From: JALVDI01 sp039186435
Lineage (GTDB): Bacteria > Myxococcota_A > Polyangia > Polyangiales > Houyiibacteriaceae
Assembly: GCA_039186435.1 (NCBI GenBank)
Contig: JBCDAA010000091.1
Coordinates: forward strand, 1 to 24,794
DNA length: 24,794 nt
Reading direction: 5' to 3'
The position numbers and the translations under genes are program-made. The notes under the pieces are model-generated. The model had not been told where the DNA came from, did no database searches, and saw only the letters and a program-made list of their open reading frames with translations. Below are positions 1 through 6,953 of the stretch, one piece after another (the stretch's first letter is position 1; each line of letters starts with the position of its first letter).

Positions 1-775
1 CGGGGGAGATGCCGAGTGCCGCAAACGCATCGCAACGGTGTTCGCGCGCGCGCCGAATGCGGATCGCGAGATCGATCGCCAGATCTTGAAAGTGAGGAAT
101 CATCCATTCCAACACGACGTCGGGAGCTCTCGTGCGCGTCTCTTCGGTCGCCTCCGCGAAGCGCAGCGTTCGTCGCGAAAAAAACGCGAATCGTGGGGTG
201 CGAGAGTGCTTCCGTACGCCGCGCAGACAGTCGACGGGCGAAGTGCAGTCCCGCCGGTAGCGGTTGAAGAGGTGGTGGTGGGCGACCAGCGATACCGGTT
301 CGTAACGAAGCGCGTCGAGGGCGTACGCGGTGTTGCTTGCGATCGTGCGGCTCAGGTCGCTTTGAGGGATCGGCCAGTCGGGAATCGCGTGGGCGGAAAG
401 CCTTGGCGAGGAGAGCGCCTCTTCGACCACGAAGCGATGCGGGTCTCGAACCTCGAGCTGCGTGACCAGCGAGATCACTTCCTCCGGCTTGTCGGAGAGA
501 TACCGCTGAAGTGCTTCCGCGCGCAGGCGAGCGATGACTTCGTTTGTGCAGCCTCCAAACGCGATCGCTCGACAGTCCTCGTTGTTGTCGGCGAAGCACG
601 CAGCATGGACCTTGCGACAGTCGAACCGCGATGCGGGCGCATCGCTCGACTCCTGCCACAGCGCCGCTCGTTCCGCGGCTTTGATTTCACCCGGCCGAAG
701 GACCGGTGCCAGCCACGGGGCGGCAGTCAGTAGCACGATTCCCCCAAACGCGATCCAGGCGAGTTTTCGCCGCAC
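1..775 (-). CDS. Membrane-anchored or secreted hypothetical protein (partial, runs off left edge)
   Basis: Reading the minus strand from a GTG at 775 gives an open frame of about 258 codons with no stop to the window edge, so the C-terminus is missing. The N-terminus (RRKLAWIAFGGIVLLTAAPW) is a basic stretch followed by a hydrophobic segment, a signal peptide or membrane anchor. The rest looks soluble and has Cys pairs (FDCRKVHAACFADNNEDC, then a later CTSPVDC), compatible with an exported, disulfide-bonded protein. An in-frame stop at 791-793 limits the start; only a CTG lies further upstream. No family is recognised. It lies 58 bp downstream of the DUF924 gene on the same strand and may be the last gene of that operon. 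The plus-strand frames over this interval have Arg-rich, unnatural composition and are shadows. Confidence 0.7.
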   Translation of the reverse strand, partial: MRRKLAWIAFGGIVLLTAAPWLAPVLRPGEIKAAERAALWQESSDAPASRFDCRKVHAACFADNNEDCRAIAFGGCTNEVIARLRAEALQRYLSDKPEEVISLVTQLEVRDPHRFVVEEALSSPRLSAHAIPDWPIPQSDLSRTIASNTAYALDALRYEPVSLVAHHHLFNRYRRDCTSPVDCLRGVRKHSRTPRFAFFSRRTLRFAEATEETRTRAPDVVLEWMIPHFQDLAIDLAIRIRRAREHRCDAFAALGISP

Positions 776-833
776 ATCCAGGGTCAGAGGTCACTTGCTA
801 TCGCAATCAATGGCACCCGGAGCGTCCCTTGCG

Positions 834-1364
834 CTAAAACCCGGAGTCGGGCCCCTTCAAAAAGGCGAGCTCTTCGTCGCTCGACGCTCGGCCGAGGGCG
901 TCGTTGCGGTGGGGGTAGCGGCCGAAGCGCTCGATGATCGCGCGGTGCCTTTTCGCGTAGTCCTGCACGAGCTCGGACGTGTACCGCGCGAAGAGAGCCG
1001 CCGCGCGCTCGTGCACCTGTAGATCCTCGCTGTGCATCAGCGGCATGAGCAAGAACCGCCGGCGATCGGGGTCCGCATCTCGCTCCAGGTCCCCTTGGGC
1101 GACGCAGGTATCGACCAGGGCGACGGCTTTTGCGTCGCCCGCGAAGGACTTCGCGCTGCCCCGATAGAGGTTTCGCGGAAACTGGTCGAGCAAGAGAATT
1201 AGCCCAAGGCGCTCATCAGCAGTGCTCGGCTGAAGCTCGCCTCGAAGCGCACGTTCCACTTCGCCGGCAAAGCGCGCGCGAATCGTGTCGTCGAAGGCCG
1301 AGTCCTTCTGAAACCAGTGTTCGGGGCGACACTCCTCGAACCAGAAGGCCAGGACGTCGAGCAT
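834..1364 (-). CDS. DUF924 family protein
   Basis: The 176-aa product matches the DUF924 family over its whole length: an N-terminal VLAFWF, a central LDQFPRNLYRG, then LLMPLMHSED and, near the end, ERFGRYPHRNDALGR. Family members are small, all-helical, TPR-like cytosolic proteins with no firmly established function. The ATG at 1364 is 6 bp beyond the stop of the kinase gene, and an AAGGA at 1374-1378 inside the kinase 3' end can serve as ribosome binding site. The two genes are therefore almost certainly co-transcribed. Whether the protein has anything to do with kinase signalling cannot be told from sequence. Family assignment is secure; function is not. Confidence 0.9.
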   Translation of the reverse strand: MLDVLAFWFEECRPEHWFQKDSAFDDTIRARFAGEVERALRGELQPSTADERLGLILLLDQFPRNLYRGSAKSFAGDAKAVALVDTCVAQGDLERDADPDRRRFLLMPLMHSEDLQVHERAAALFARYTSELVQDYAKRHRAIIERFGRYPHRNDALGRASSDEELAFLKGPDSGF

Positions 1365-1370
1365 GCAAAC

Positions 1371-2900
1371 CTATCCTTTGAGGACGAGGAAGTACGCGGC
1401 GGCGCCCGCGCCCGCGAGGAGCAACACCACCAGCATGATCACGAGACCCGAACCGCTCTTCTTCGCAGGGGGTGGATCGCTTGGGAGCTGCATCTGCGGC
1501 CGCGGCTGTTGCACGGGCGGCTGCGGCTGCGGCTGTTGTACGGGAGGCTGCGGCTGCGGCGGCGGCGGCGTAATGTCCGGGATCGAGTCCGCGAGCAGCG
1601 TGTCCATGTCGACGTCCAGCGGGTCCTGCGAGTCCGCCAACGCGTCGAGGGGAAAGTCTTCGTCTTCGCCCTCGAGGGACGCGAGCCCTTCAAGACCCGA
1701 CTCGCGCCAACCGGGCGAGTCCTGCGGTCCGAGGAGCCCTGCCTGATCGAGCGCCGCGCCGACTTCCTCGTCGTCGCTAAACCAGTCCGCGGGATTTTCG
1801 AACTGCTGAAAGTCCGACCCGGTGAGCGGCTGCGATCCTCCGAGGACCTCGGGACTCAGCGGCCGAGAGCCTTCGACGTCCTCTGCCACCGACCCTTCAT
1901 CCATGTCGTCGAGGGACGTGAAGCGCAGCAGCTCTTCCTGAATCAACTTGTCGATGATCGACTGCTGCTGCGTCGTCGGTTTGGCAGTTTTGTCGGCGAG
2001 GGTTGCTTTGACGAGCCGCGCAATGTCGTAGCTCGTCACCTTCATCCGCTTGTCGAAGAGGTACCCGGCAAGGGCATCCCCGAACTCCGCGGCACTCTGA
2101 AAACGCTCGCGCGGATCGCGCGTCAGCGAACGCCCAAGCAGCGCTTCAAACTCCGGATCCACCTCATCGTTCAGCGTGCTGAGGCTCGGCACCTGCGCCT
2201 GCTGCACCAGCTTCACCGTCTGGTAGTCGGTCTCTCCAAGAAAGAGGCGACGACCCGCCAGCATCTCCCAAAGCACGATCCCGAGCGCAAAGATATCCGC
2301 GCGCGCATCGACGCTTTCGCCCATCGCGGCTTCCGGCGCGAGGTAGCTGAACTTTCCTTTGACCACACCGGGGTCGGTCTTCTCGAGCTGCGTCGTCGCC
2401 TTTGCGAGACCGAAGTCGGTGACCTTCACCTCGCCGCGTTTCGAGATCAGAATATTCGGCGGCGAGACGTCGCGATGAACGAGGTCGAGCTCATTCTCTT
2501 CGTCGTCGGTGAGCTCGTGCGCGTAGCTCAGTCCGCGCAGCGCCTCCATGCAGAGGTACACCGCCTCCTTGAAGGGAAAGGGCCGTCCCTGGTGCCGAAG
2601 CACTTCGATGATCTTCTTCAGATTGCAGCCATCGACGTACTCCATGACGATGAAGAACGTCCCGTCGGCGGCACCGATATCGAAAACGGAAACGATGTTC
2701 GCGTGGTTCAGCCGCGCACCGAGGCGGGCCTCGTCCAAGAACATCCCAATGAAGTTCTTGTTTTGGGCGAGGTGGGGCAGAACGCGCTTAATTGCGACGC
2801 GCTTCTTGAACCCCTGCACGCTGAGGGCTTCGCCGATGAAGACCTCGGCCATGCCGCCCGCTTCCAGGCGCTGGGTAACGCGGTATCGCTGTTCGACCAT
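1371..2900 (-). CDS. Pkn-type serine/threonine protein kinase with C-terminal membrane anchor
   Basis: The 509-aa protein starts directly with a Hanks-type kinase domain (about residues 6-275). It has a glycine-rich loop (LEAGGMAEVF), the ATP lysine in VAIKRV, the catalytic loop HRDVSPPNIL, the metal-binding DFGLAK, and an APE-like LAPEAA. The HRDVSP variant is common in myxobacterial kinases. An acidic linker follows, then a Pro/Gln-rich stretch containing a duplicated 9-residue unit, and one hydrophobic segment (GLVIMLVVLLLAGAGAAAYF) five residues from the C-terminus. This predicts a tail-anchored kinase with its catalytic domain in the cytoplasm. All catalytic residues appear present, so it should be active. 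It is the first gene of a minus-strand set with DUF924. The start at 2900 gives a normal distance to the glycine-rich loop. Confidence 0.93.
   Translation of the reverse strand: MVEQRYRVTQRLEAGGMAEVFIGEALSVQGFKKRVAIKRVLPHLAQNKNFIGMFLDEARLGARLNHANIVSVFDIGAADGTFFIVMEYVDGCNLKKIIEVLRHQGRPFPFKEAVYLCMEALRGLSYAHELTDDEENELDLVHRDVSPPNILISKRGEVKVTDFGLAKATTQLEKTDPGVVKGKFSYLAPEAAMGESVDARADIFALGIVLWEMLAGRRLFLGETDYQTVKLVQQAQVPSLSTLNDEVDPEFEALLGRSLTRDPRERFQSAAEFGDALAGYLFDKRMKVTSYDIARLVKATLADKTAKPTTQQQSIIDKLIQEELLRFTSLDDMDEGSVAEDVEGSRPLSPEVLGGSQPLTGSDFQQFENPADWFSDDEEVGAALDQAGLLGPQDSPGWRESGLEGLASLEGEDEDFPLDALADSQDPLDVDMDTLLADSIPDITPPPPQPQPPVQQPQPQPPVQQPRPQMQLPSDPPPAKKSGSGLVIMLVVLLLAGAGAAAYFLVLKG
1504..1557. 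repeat. 27-bp tandem duplication inside the kinase linker
   Basis: Two adjacent 27-bp units, 1504-1530 and 1531-1557, agree at 25 of 27 positions. The length is a multiple of three, so the repeat is in frame and encodes a doubled Pro/Gln unit (QPQPPVQQP) in the linker between the kinase domain and the membrane anchor. It is probably a flexible or wall-spanning spacer whose length can change by replication slippage. Confidence 0.85.
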
Positions 2901-2912
2901 TCGTGAGGCAGG

Positions 2913-2932
2913 ACGAGCTCGACGGAGCTCGT
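2913..2932. promoter_or_regulatory. 8-bp perfect hairpin just upstream of the kinase start
   Basis: Arms 2913-2920 (ACGAGCTC) and 2925-2932 (GAGCTCGT) are exact reverse complements around a 4-nt loop (2921-2924). On the minus strand this lies 12 nt before the kinase ATG at 2900, where the ribosome binding site would be, and no clear Shine-Dalgarno is visible between them. It could be an operator or an mRNA hairpin limiting translation. The structure is seen in the sequence; the role is inference. Confidence 0.5.
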
Positions 2933-2986
2933 AAAGTCTTGCAGCGATTGTGGTTCCCCGGGGTCCGCAGCGTCAAGCTAACGGCT

Positions 2987-3148
2987 AGAGCACAACTCAA
3001 AAATACCGTCGTCGCTTCGCGGCACGAACCCGCGATTCAACCCCCTCTTCTCACGCTCAAAAATGCTTGGCATTTCCTCGGCTCGTAGACGGGCTGCCTC
3101 ACGCCCCCGAGCCACGGATCGACTGACGCTATTTTTGAGATGTGCTCT
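2987..3148. promoter_or_regulatory. Long inverted repeat in the divergent kinase/rpe control region
   Basis: The stretch 2987-3008 and the stretch 3127-3148 are reverse complements at 20 of 22 positions. Read outward, each arm gives CG(G/C)TATTTTTGAG(T/A)TGTGCTCT. The left arm points at the kinase (start 2900) and the right arm at rpe (start 3198), with 118 bp between. A shorter copy of the core (CTCAAAAATGC) lies at 3056-3066, exactly 60 bp after the left-arm core at 2996-3006, and is followed by a small palindrome (AAATGC-TTG-GCATTT, 3061-3075). The arrangement suggests matching divergent promoter or activator sites. It does not fit a sigma-54 -24/-12 element, and I could not assign it to a known sigma factor. 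The rest of 2901-3197 shows no gene. Confidence 0.5.
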
Positions 3149-3197
3149 GTCACGACAGCCATTGACACTTGTCGCCGCGAGCGGTTTCCTGGCGCCG

Positions 3198-3887
3198 GTG
3201 GCTCGGCCCCTGCGCATCGCCCCTTCGATCCTTTCGGCCGATTTTGGCCGTTTGGGCGATGAGATCCGTGCTGTGGAGGCTGCGGGTGCCGACTGGGTTC
3301 ACGTCGACGTGATGGATGGGCGCTTCGTGCCCAACCTGACCATCGGTCCGCTTGTGGTACGCGCCGTTCGTGCGGCTTCCAGCACGGTGGTCGATGTACA
3401 CCTCATGATCGTCGAGCCGGAGCGCTATCTCGAGGCGTTCGCGCAGGCCGGCGCTGATGTGATCACCGTCCACGCAGAGGCAACGCGCCATTTGCAGCGA
3501 GCTCTTCAACAAATTCGCGATCTTGGAAAACGCGCTGGGGTGTCTCTCAATCCGCACACCCCTGAAACGGTCCTCCAGTACGTCCTCCCCTACCTCGATC
3601 TTGTGCTGGTGATGAGCGTGAACCCAGGATTCGGGGGGCAGGCATTTCTTCCCGATGTTCTGCCCAAGATCGAGCGCATTCGGACCATGACTGAGGGATT
3701 CGACATCGACATCGAAGTCGACGGGGGCGTAAAGCCCGGCACCGCCGCGCAGGTCGTGCGTGCGGGGGCCAACGTTCTCGTTGCAGGAAGCGCCGTTTTT
3801 GGGCGCGACGACTACGCAGCGGCCATCCGAGCCATTCGGGAGGACGCCACGTCTGGGGGGGCCCAGCCCGGAGTCGCAGGTGAGTGA
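3198..3887 (+). CDS. rpe: Ribulose-phosphate 3-epimerase
   Basis: This enzyme interconverts D-ribulose 5-phosphate and D-xylulose 5-phosphate in the pentose phosphate pathway. The sequence is a full-length TIM barrel with the family signatures: IAPSILSADFGRL at the N-terminus, HVDVMDGRFVPNLTIGP (metal and catalytic Asp region), DVHLMI, MSVNPGFGGQAF, and IEVDGGVKPGTA with the second catalytic Asp. The open frame extends upstream to 3063, but homology begins right after the GTG at 3198. That start gives 229 aa, normal for the family. No Shine-Dalgarno precedes it. A TTGACA at 3162-3167 with a weak TTTCCT 17 bp further (3185-3190) would place the transcript start at or next to the GTG, possibly leaderless. 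It overlaps the next gene by 8 bp. Confidence 0.93.
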   Translation: MARPLRIAPSILSADFGRLGDEIRAVEAAGADWVHVDVMDGRFVPNLTIGPLVVRAVRAASSTVVDVHLMIVEPERYLEAFAQAGADVITVHAEATRHLQRALQQIRDLGKRAGVSLNPHTPETVLQYVLPYLDLVLVMSVNPGFGGQAFLPDVLPKIERIRTMTEGFDIDIEVDGGVKPGTAAQVVRAGANVLVAGSAVFGRDDYAAAIRAIREDATSGGAQPGVAGE

Positions 3888-5265
3888 TGACAACAAGGGG
3901 CTGACGACGATTTTCGTCGACAAAAAGCCCACGAAACGACGCCTCAAGCGCGCCAAACTTCTCGTCGTGGACGGTCCGGACAAGGGCCGTGAACTCGTCG
4001 TGGAGCGCGAGCGTGTGACGATTGGTCGCAGTGTGATCTGCGATCTCGTCCTCGCCGACAAAGCCGTGAGCGGAACGCACTGCGAGGTGGTGGCGACCGA
4101 AGGCGGCTTTCTTCTAAAGGATCTCGGCTCCACCAACGGCACGAAGATCGGCGAGCTCAAGATTCGCGAGGTGTGGATCAACCCCGGCCGCGTGTTTTCG
4201 GTGGGCCAGACCAAGATTCAGTTCGAGCCGCAGACCGGTGAGGTCGAGATCGAGCTCTCGAAGGCGGACCGCTTCTTCGATCTCGTCGGCAATAGCGTTC
4301 GCATGCGCGAGATATTTGCGGTGCTTGAGAAAGTAGCTGCAGCAGACCTGACCGTACTGGTTCGCGGGGAAACAGGTACGGGCAAGGAGCTGGTCGCACG
4401 CGCGATCCATCAAGCGTCCCCGCGAGCCGCGCAGCCGCTGGTGGTGCAGGACTGTTCGGCGATTCCCAAGGACCTGATCGAGAGCACCCTTTTCGGTCAC
4501 GAGCGCGGCGCCTTCACGGGTGCGACGGATCGTCACAAGGGCAGCTTTGAGCAGGCCGAGGGCGGCACGATCTTTCTCGACGAGATCGGCGAGCTCGATC
4601 TGGCGCTCCAGCCGAAGCTTCTTCGCGTGCTCGAAAACCGTGAGGTGAAACGCGTCGGCGGCGATCGCGTGATCCCGGTGCACTGCCGTGTGGTCGCGGC
4701 GACGAACCGCGATCTTCGCCAGATGGTGAACGAGGGCACCTTTCGCGAGGACCTCTACTATCGCTTGAGCGTGGTGCAGGTGGAGCTTCCGGCGCTTCGT
4801 GAGCGTCCCGAGGACGTGCCGCTTCTGGTGCGGGCGTTTCTCGACGAGTTCGCCCGCCGTATGTTTCCCGACGACGAAGAAAAGGCGTTTACGGTGACGA
4901 CCGACGCGATGAAGCGTCTGAAGAGCTATCCGTGGCCGGGCAACGTGCGCGAGCTCAAGAACACCGTCGAGCGCGCCGCCTCGCTCGCCGACAGCCTGGA
5001 GCTCGGCGTTCGCGATTTGTTGCCCGCGTCGCAAAAGACACCCGCTCAGCCTCTTCCGGGAGGGACGGCCGAGCAGTTCGTGGAAGACGAGGTCCCCTTC
5101 AAGGAAGCGAAGCAAAAAGTGATCGATACCTTTGAGGCGGTGTACCTGAAAACGCTTCTCGACAAACACGGCGGCAACATCACGCGAAGCGCCCAGGCGG
5201 CGGGTCTGACGCGTTACCATCTTCGCGAGCTGGCGAAGCGCTACGGCATACGCGGAAGCAACTAG
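3880..5265 (+). CDS. FHA-domain sigma-54-dependent transcriptional activator
   Basis: The 461-aa protein has an N-terminal FHA phosphothreonine-binding domain (about residues 22-113), with GRS, SGTHCEV and GSTNGT loops. A sigma-54 AAA+ domain follows: Walker A GETGTGKE at 163-170, the sigma-54-contacting GAFTGA at 210-215 and Walker B GGTIFLDEIGEL near 228-239. A Fis-type helix-turn-helix (about 431-457, RSAQAAGLTRYHLRELAKRYG) closes it. With GAFTGA intact it should activate RpoN-dependent promoters. FHA in place of a receiver implies regulation by Thr phosphorylation, and the window holds two Ser/Thr kinases that are possible partners. The GTG at 3880 overlaps the rpe stop by 8 bp and has GGAG at 3870-3873; upstream in-frame codons lie inside rpe. 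Target promoters are unknown. Confidence 0.94.
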   Translation: MSDDNKGLTTIFVDKKPTKRRLKRAKLLVVDGPDKGRELVVERERVTIGRSVICDLVLADKAVSGTHCEVVATEGGFLLKDLGSTNGTKIGELKIREVWINPGRVFSVGQTKIQFEPQTGEVEIELSKADRFFDLVGNSVRMREIFAVLEKVAAADLTVLVRGETGTGKELVARAIHQASPRAAQPLVVQDCSAIPKDLIESTLFGHERGAFTGATDRHKGSFEQAEGGTIFLDEIGELDLALQPKLLRVLENREVKRVGGDRVIPVHCRVVAATNRDLRQMVNEGTFREDLYYRLSVVQVELPALRERPEDVPLLVRAFLDEFARRMFPDDEEKAFTVTTDAMKRLKSYPWPGNVRELKNTVERAASLADSLELGVRDLLPASQKTPAQPLPGGTAEQFVEDEVPFKEAKQKVIDTFEAVYLKTLLDKHGGNITRSAQAAGLTRYHLRELAKRYGIRGSN

Positions 5266-5269
5266 GATC

Positions 5270-6253
5270 TTGGACACCATCGATCGCCGCGGGCGCGTGA
5301 GTCCTCCTCCGACGCGGACCCTCCTCGTAGGTGCGGGCGCCGTCGGTCAGGTCTACGGCTATCACCTGGCGCAAGCGGGCGCGCACACGTCGCTTCTCGT
5401 GCGTCCCAAGTACGCGGACGACTGCCGCAAGGGACTTCGGCTCTACGAGATGAAGGGGAAGCGCGGGCGAATCGCCCACCTCTTTCAGCCGGACGAAGTC
5501 TTCACCTCGGTGGCGGATGCGGCCGCACGCGACTTCGATCAAATCTGGCTATGTTTGAGCACCGCCGCGCTGGAGCGCGCGCTTGAGGACGATCTTGCGG
5601 AGCTTCTTCAGGGGTCCGCCAAGATCATCGCGCTGCAGCCGGGCACGCACGTTCCCGCGCTTCTCGCCCCCTTTGTGGGCGACCGAATGATCGACGGCGG
5701 CATCAACATGGTGGCGTACCAGGCGCCGCTTGTTGCGGGCGAAGTCCCGGAGCCGGGCGTGGCGTACTACCTGCCCTCGGCCTCGCCCTTCAGTGGCGAG
5801 GGCGCGGAAGGCGTGGCGCAGCTTCTTCGCGCCGGCGGATGCCCCGCAAAGGTGGAGCCGAATACGCGCGCGTTGATGGCCTACGGAACCGCGACCCTCA
5901 ATCCGCTCATCACCGCGCTTCAGGGCGCCGGGTGGAGCCTCGCGGAAATGCGAAAGGGCCGCTGGGCAAAGCTGGGCGCGGCGGCCTGTGCAGAAGCCCG
6001 CGCGATTACCGAGGCCGCTATTGGAACCCCACCGCCGACGGCTCTGAGCTTTTTGGGGTCGGGCGCGGTGCGTATCGCGGCGACGTTCTTTCCCTACGTG
6101 GCGCCCTTCGAGCTCGAGATCTACTTGCGCTACCACTTCACGAAAGTGCAGCAGCAGACGCGCCTCTTGCTCGATCGTTACCTCCAGGACGGCGAGCGCC
6201 TGGGGGTTGAAACGCCCTCCCTTCGAGAGCTGCGAAGTGTCGTCTTCGCGTAG
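5270..6253 (+). CDS. Ketopantoate reductase family (ApbA/PanE-like) NADPH-dependent oxidoreductase
   Basis: The N-terminus carries a dinucleotide-binding Rossmann motif (LLVGAGAVGQVYGYHL), followed by an ApbA-type layout: a short loop after the second strand (LLVRPKYADDCRKGLRLYE) and a helical C-terminal half with the family Lys/Asn region (NTRALMAYGTATLNPLITAL). True 2-dehydropantoate 2-reductases make pantoate for coenzyme A, but the family also contains related enzymes of unknown substrate, so I do not assign panE. The TTG at 5270 is 4 bp after the preceding stop with AGGA close by; a GTG at 5297 is an alternative start. The gene is probably in one transcript with rpe and the activator. 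Confidence 0.78.
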   Translation: MDTIDRRGRVSPPPTRTLLVGAGAVGQVYGYHLAQAGAHTSLLVRPKYADDCRKGLRLYEMKGKRGRIAHLFQPDEVFTSVADAAARDFDQIWLCLSTAALERALEDDLAELLQGSAKIIALQPGTHVPALLAPFVGDRMIDGGINMVAYQAPLVAGEVPEPGVAYYLPSASPFSGEGAEGVAQLLRAGGCPAKVEPNTRALMAYGTATLNPLITALQGAGWSLAEMRKGRWAKLGAAACAEARAITEAAIGTPPPTALSFLGSGAVRIAATFFPYVAPFELEIYLRYHFTKVQQQTRLLLDRYLQDGERLGVETPSLRELRSVVFA

Positions 6254-6286
6254 CGCGCGAAAAACAGATCGTTCCCTCAGGGGTTA

Positions 6287-6314
6287 TTGACCGCTCGGTT
6301 CCAAAGCCTATGTT
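6287..6314 (+). promoter_or_regulatory. Promoter of the TetR gene with embedded operator site 1
   Basis: A -35 box TTGACC (6287-6292) and a -10 box TATGTT (6309-6314) are separated by 16 bp. The -10 ends 6 bp before the ATG at 6321, so the transcript would start at or next to the start codon, giving a leaderless or nearly leaderless mRNA; no Shine-Dalgarno exists. The stretch ACCGCTCGGTTCC (6290-6302) lies across the -35 and spacer and matches 12 of 13 positions of the operator before the SDR gene (6926-6938). A repressor bound here would block RNA polymerase, so autoregulation by the TetR protein is likely. Confidence 0.65.
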
Positions 6315-6320
6315 CTGGCC

Positions 6321-6899
6321 ATGGCAAGGCCTCGCGAGTTTGACGAAGACGACGTCGTCGAGAGCGCGATGCGGGTGTTTTGGGATCACGGTTACGAAGC
6401 CACCTCGATCCGGGATCTGATGCTCGCGACAGGCCTCGCGAAGGGAAGCGTGTACAAGGCGTTCGGGGACAAGCGCAGCCTTTTCCGGGCGGCCCTCGAG
6501 CGCTACCTCGACGAAGGCGAGGCGCGCCTTCGTACCCTCGTCGAGACGAAGACCGGCGAGGACGCCCTTCGTGAGTGGCTTTTGAGCATCGCTGCGCTGG
6601 CCGCCCGAAAACGAGCGCCGCGGGGCTGCTTTGCGGTCAACACCAGCATTGAGGTGGCGCCGCACGACCCCGAGGTCCGGAAGCTTCTCCGCACGCATAC
6701 GCGGCGAGTGGAAGCGCACTATGCCCGCGCCATCGAGCAAGGCATCGACGAAGGCGCGTTTCGAAGCGACCTCGATCCGGAGGCCGTGGCCAAGTGGATT
6801 TTCACGTTCGTGCACGGGCTTCAGGCGCGCGCGCGGGCGGGGATTCGGGCGTCGGACGCCCATGCGTTGATGGAACAAACTCTTCGGGCGCTCCGCTGA
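6321..6899 (+). CDS. TetR/AcrR family transcriptional regulator
   Basis: The 192-aa protein starts MARPREFDEDDVVESAMRVF and has a classic TetR helix-turn-helix (about residues 24-50; TSIRDLMLATGLAKGSVYKA followed by FGDKRSLF). The C-terminal ligand domain contains RGCFAVNTSIEVAPHDPEVR, a pattern frequent in TetR proteins that control small oxidoreductase genes. Such repressors release DNA when they bind a small molecule. The gene precedes an SDR gene and shares an operator-like sequence with it, so the SDR is the likely target and the inducer may be its substrate. The start is fixed by the -10 box immediately upstream and by homology at the N-terminus. Confidence 0.92.
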   Translation: MARPREFDEDDVVESAMRVFWDHGYEATSIRDLMLATGLAKGSVYKAFGDKRSLFRAALERYLDEGEARLRTLVETKTGEDALREWLLSIAALAARKRAPRGCFAVNTSIEVAPHDPEVRKLLRTHTRRVEAHYARAIEQGIDEGAFRSDLDPEAVAKWIFTFVHGLQARARAGIRASDAHALMEQTLRALR

Positions 6900-6913
6900 G
6901 CGCTTTTTATTTT
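6888..6913 (+). terminator. Rho-independent terminator overlapping the end of the TetR gene
   Basis: Arms GCGCTC (6888-6893) and GAGCGC (6898-6903) form a perfect 6-bp stem, extendable by two G-U pairs, with the loop CGCT and a T-rich tail TTTTTATTTT (6904-6913). The TetR stop codon (6897-6899) lies in the loop and stem. It separates the TetR transcript from the SDR gene, implying that the SDR has its own promoter. Confidence 0.75.
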
Positions 6914-6922
6914 CAGGAATTC

Positions 6923-6938
6923 GGAACCGGTCGGTTCC
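6923..6938. promoter_or_regulatory. Operator site 2, palindromic, in front of the SDR gene
   Basis: GGAACC-GGTC-GGTTCC is a 6-bp inverted repeat with a 4-bp centre. Its right 13 bp (6926-6938) repeat site 1 in the TetR promoter with one mismatch, and both are followed by A-rich sequence. It sits just downstream of the terminator and 5 bp before a strong Shine-Dalgarno (AGGAGG start at 6943), where a bound TetR repressor would block SDR transcription. No clear -35/-10 pair could be picked out around it. Confidence 0.65.
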
Positions 6939-6953
6939 TAAAAGGAGGCAAGG

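Noticed and set aside
38..733. 231-aa plus-strand frame at the left edge
   Set aside because: Shadow of the minus-strand partial gene, which has an N-terminal membrane segment and normal composition.
1317..2906. 529-aa plus-strand frame opposite the first kinase
   Set aside because: Arg/Leu-rich shadow composition; the minus strand encodes a complete kinase with all catalytic motifs.
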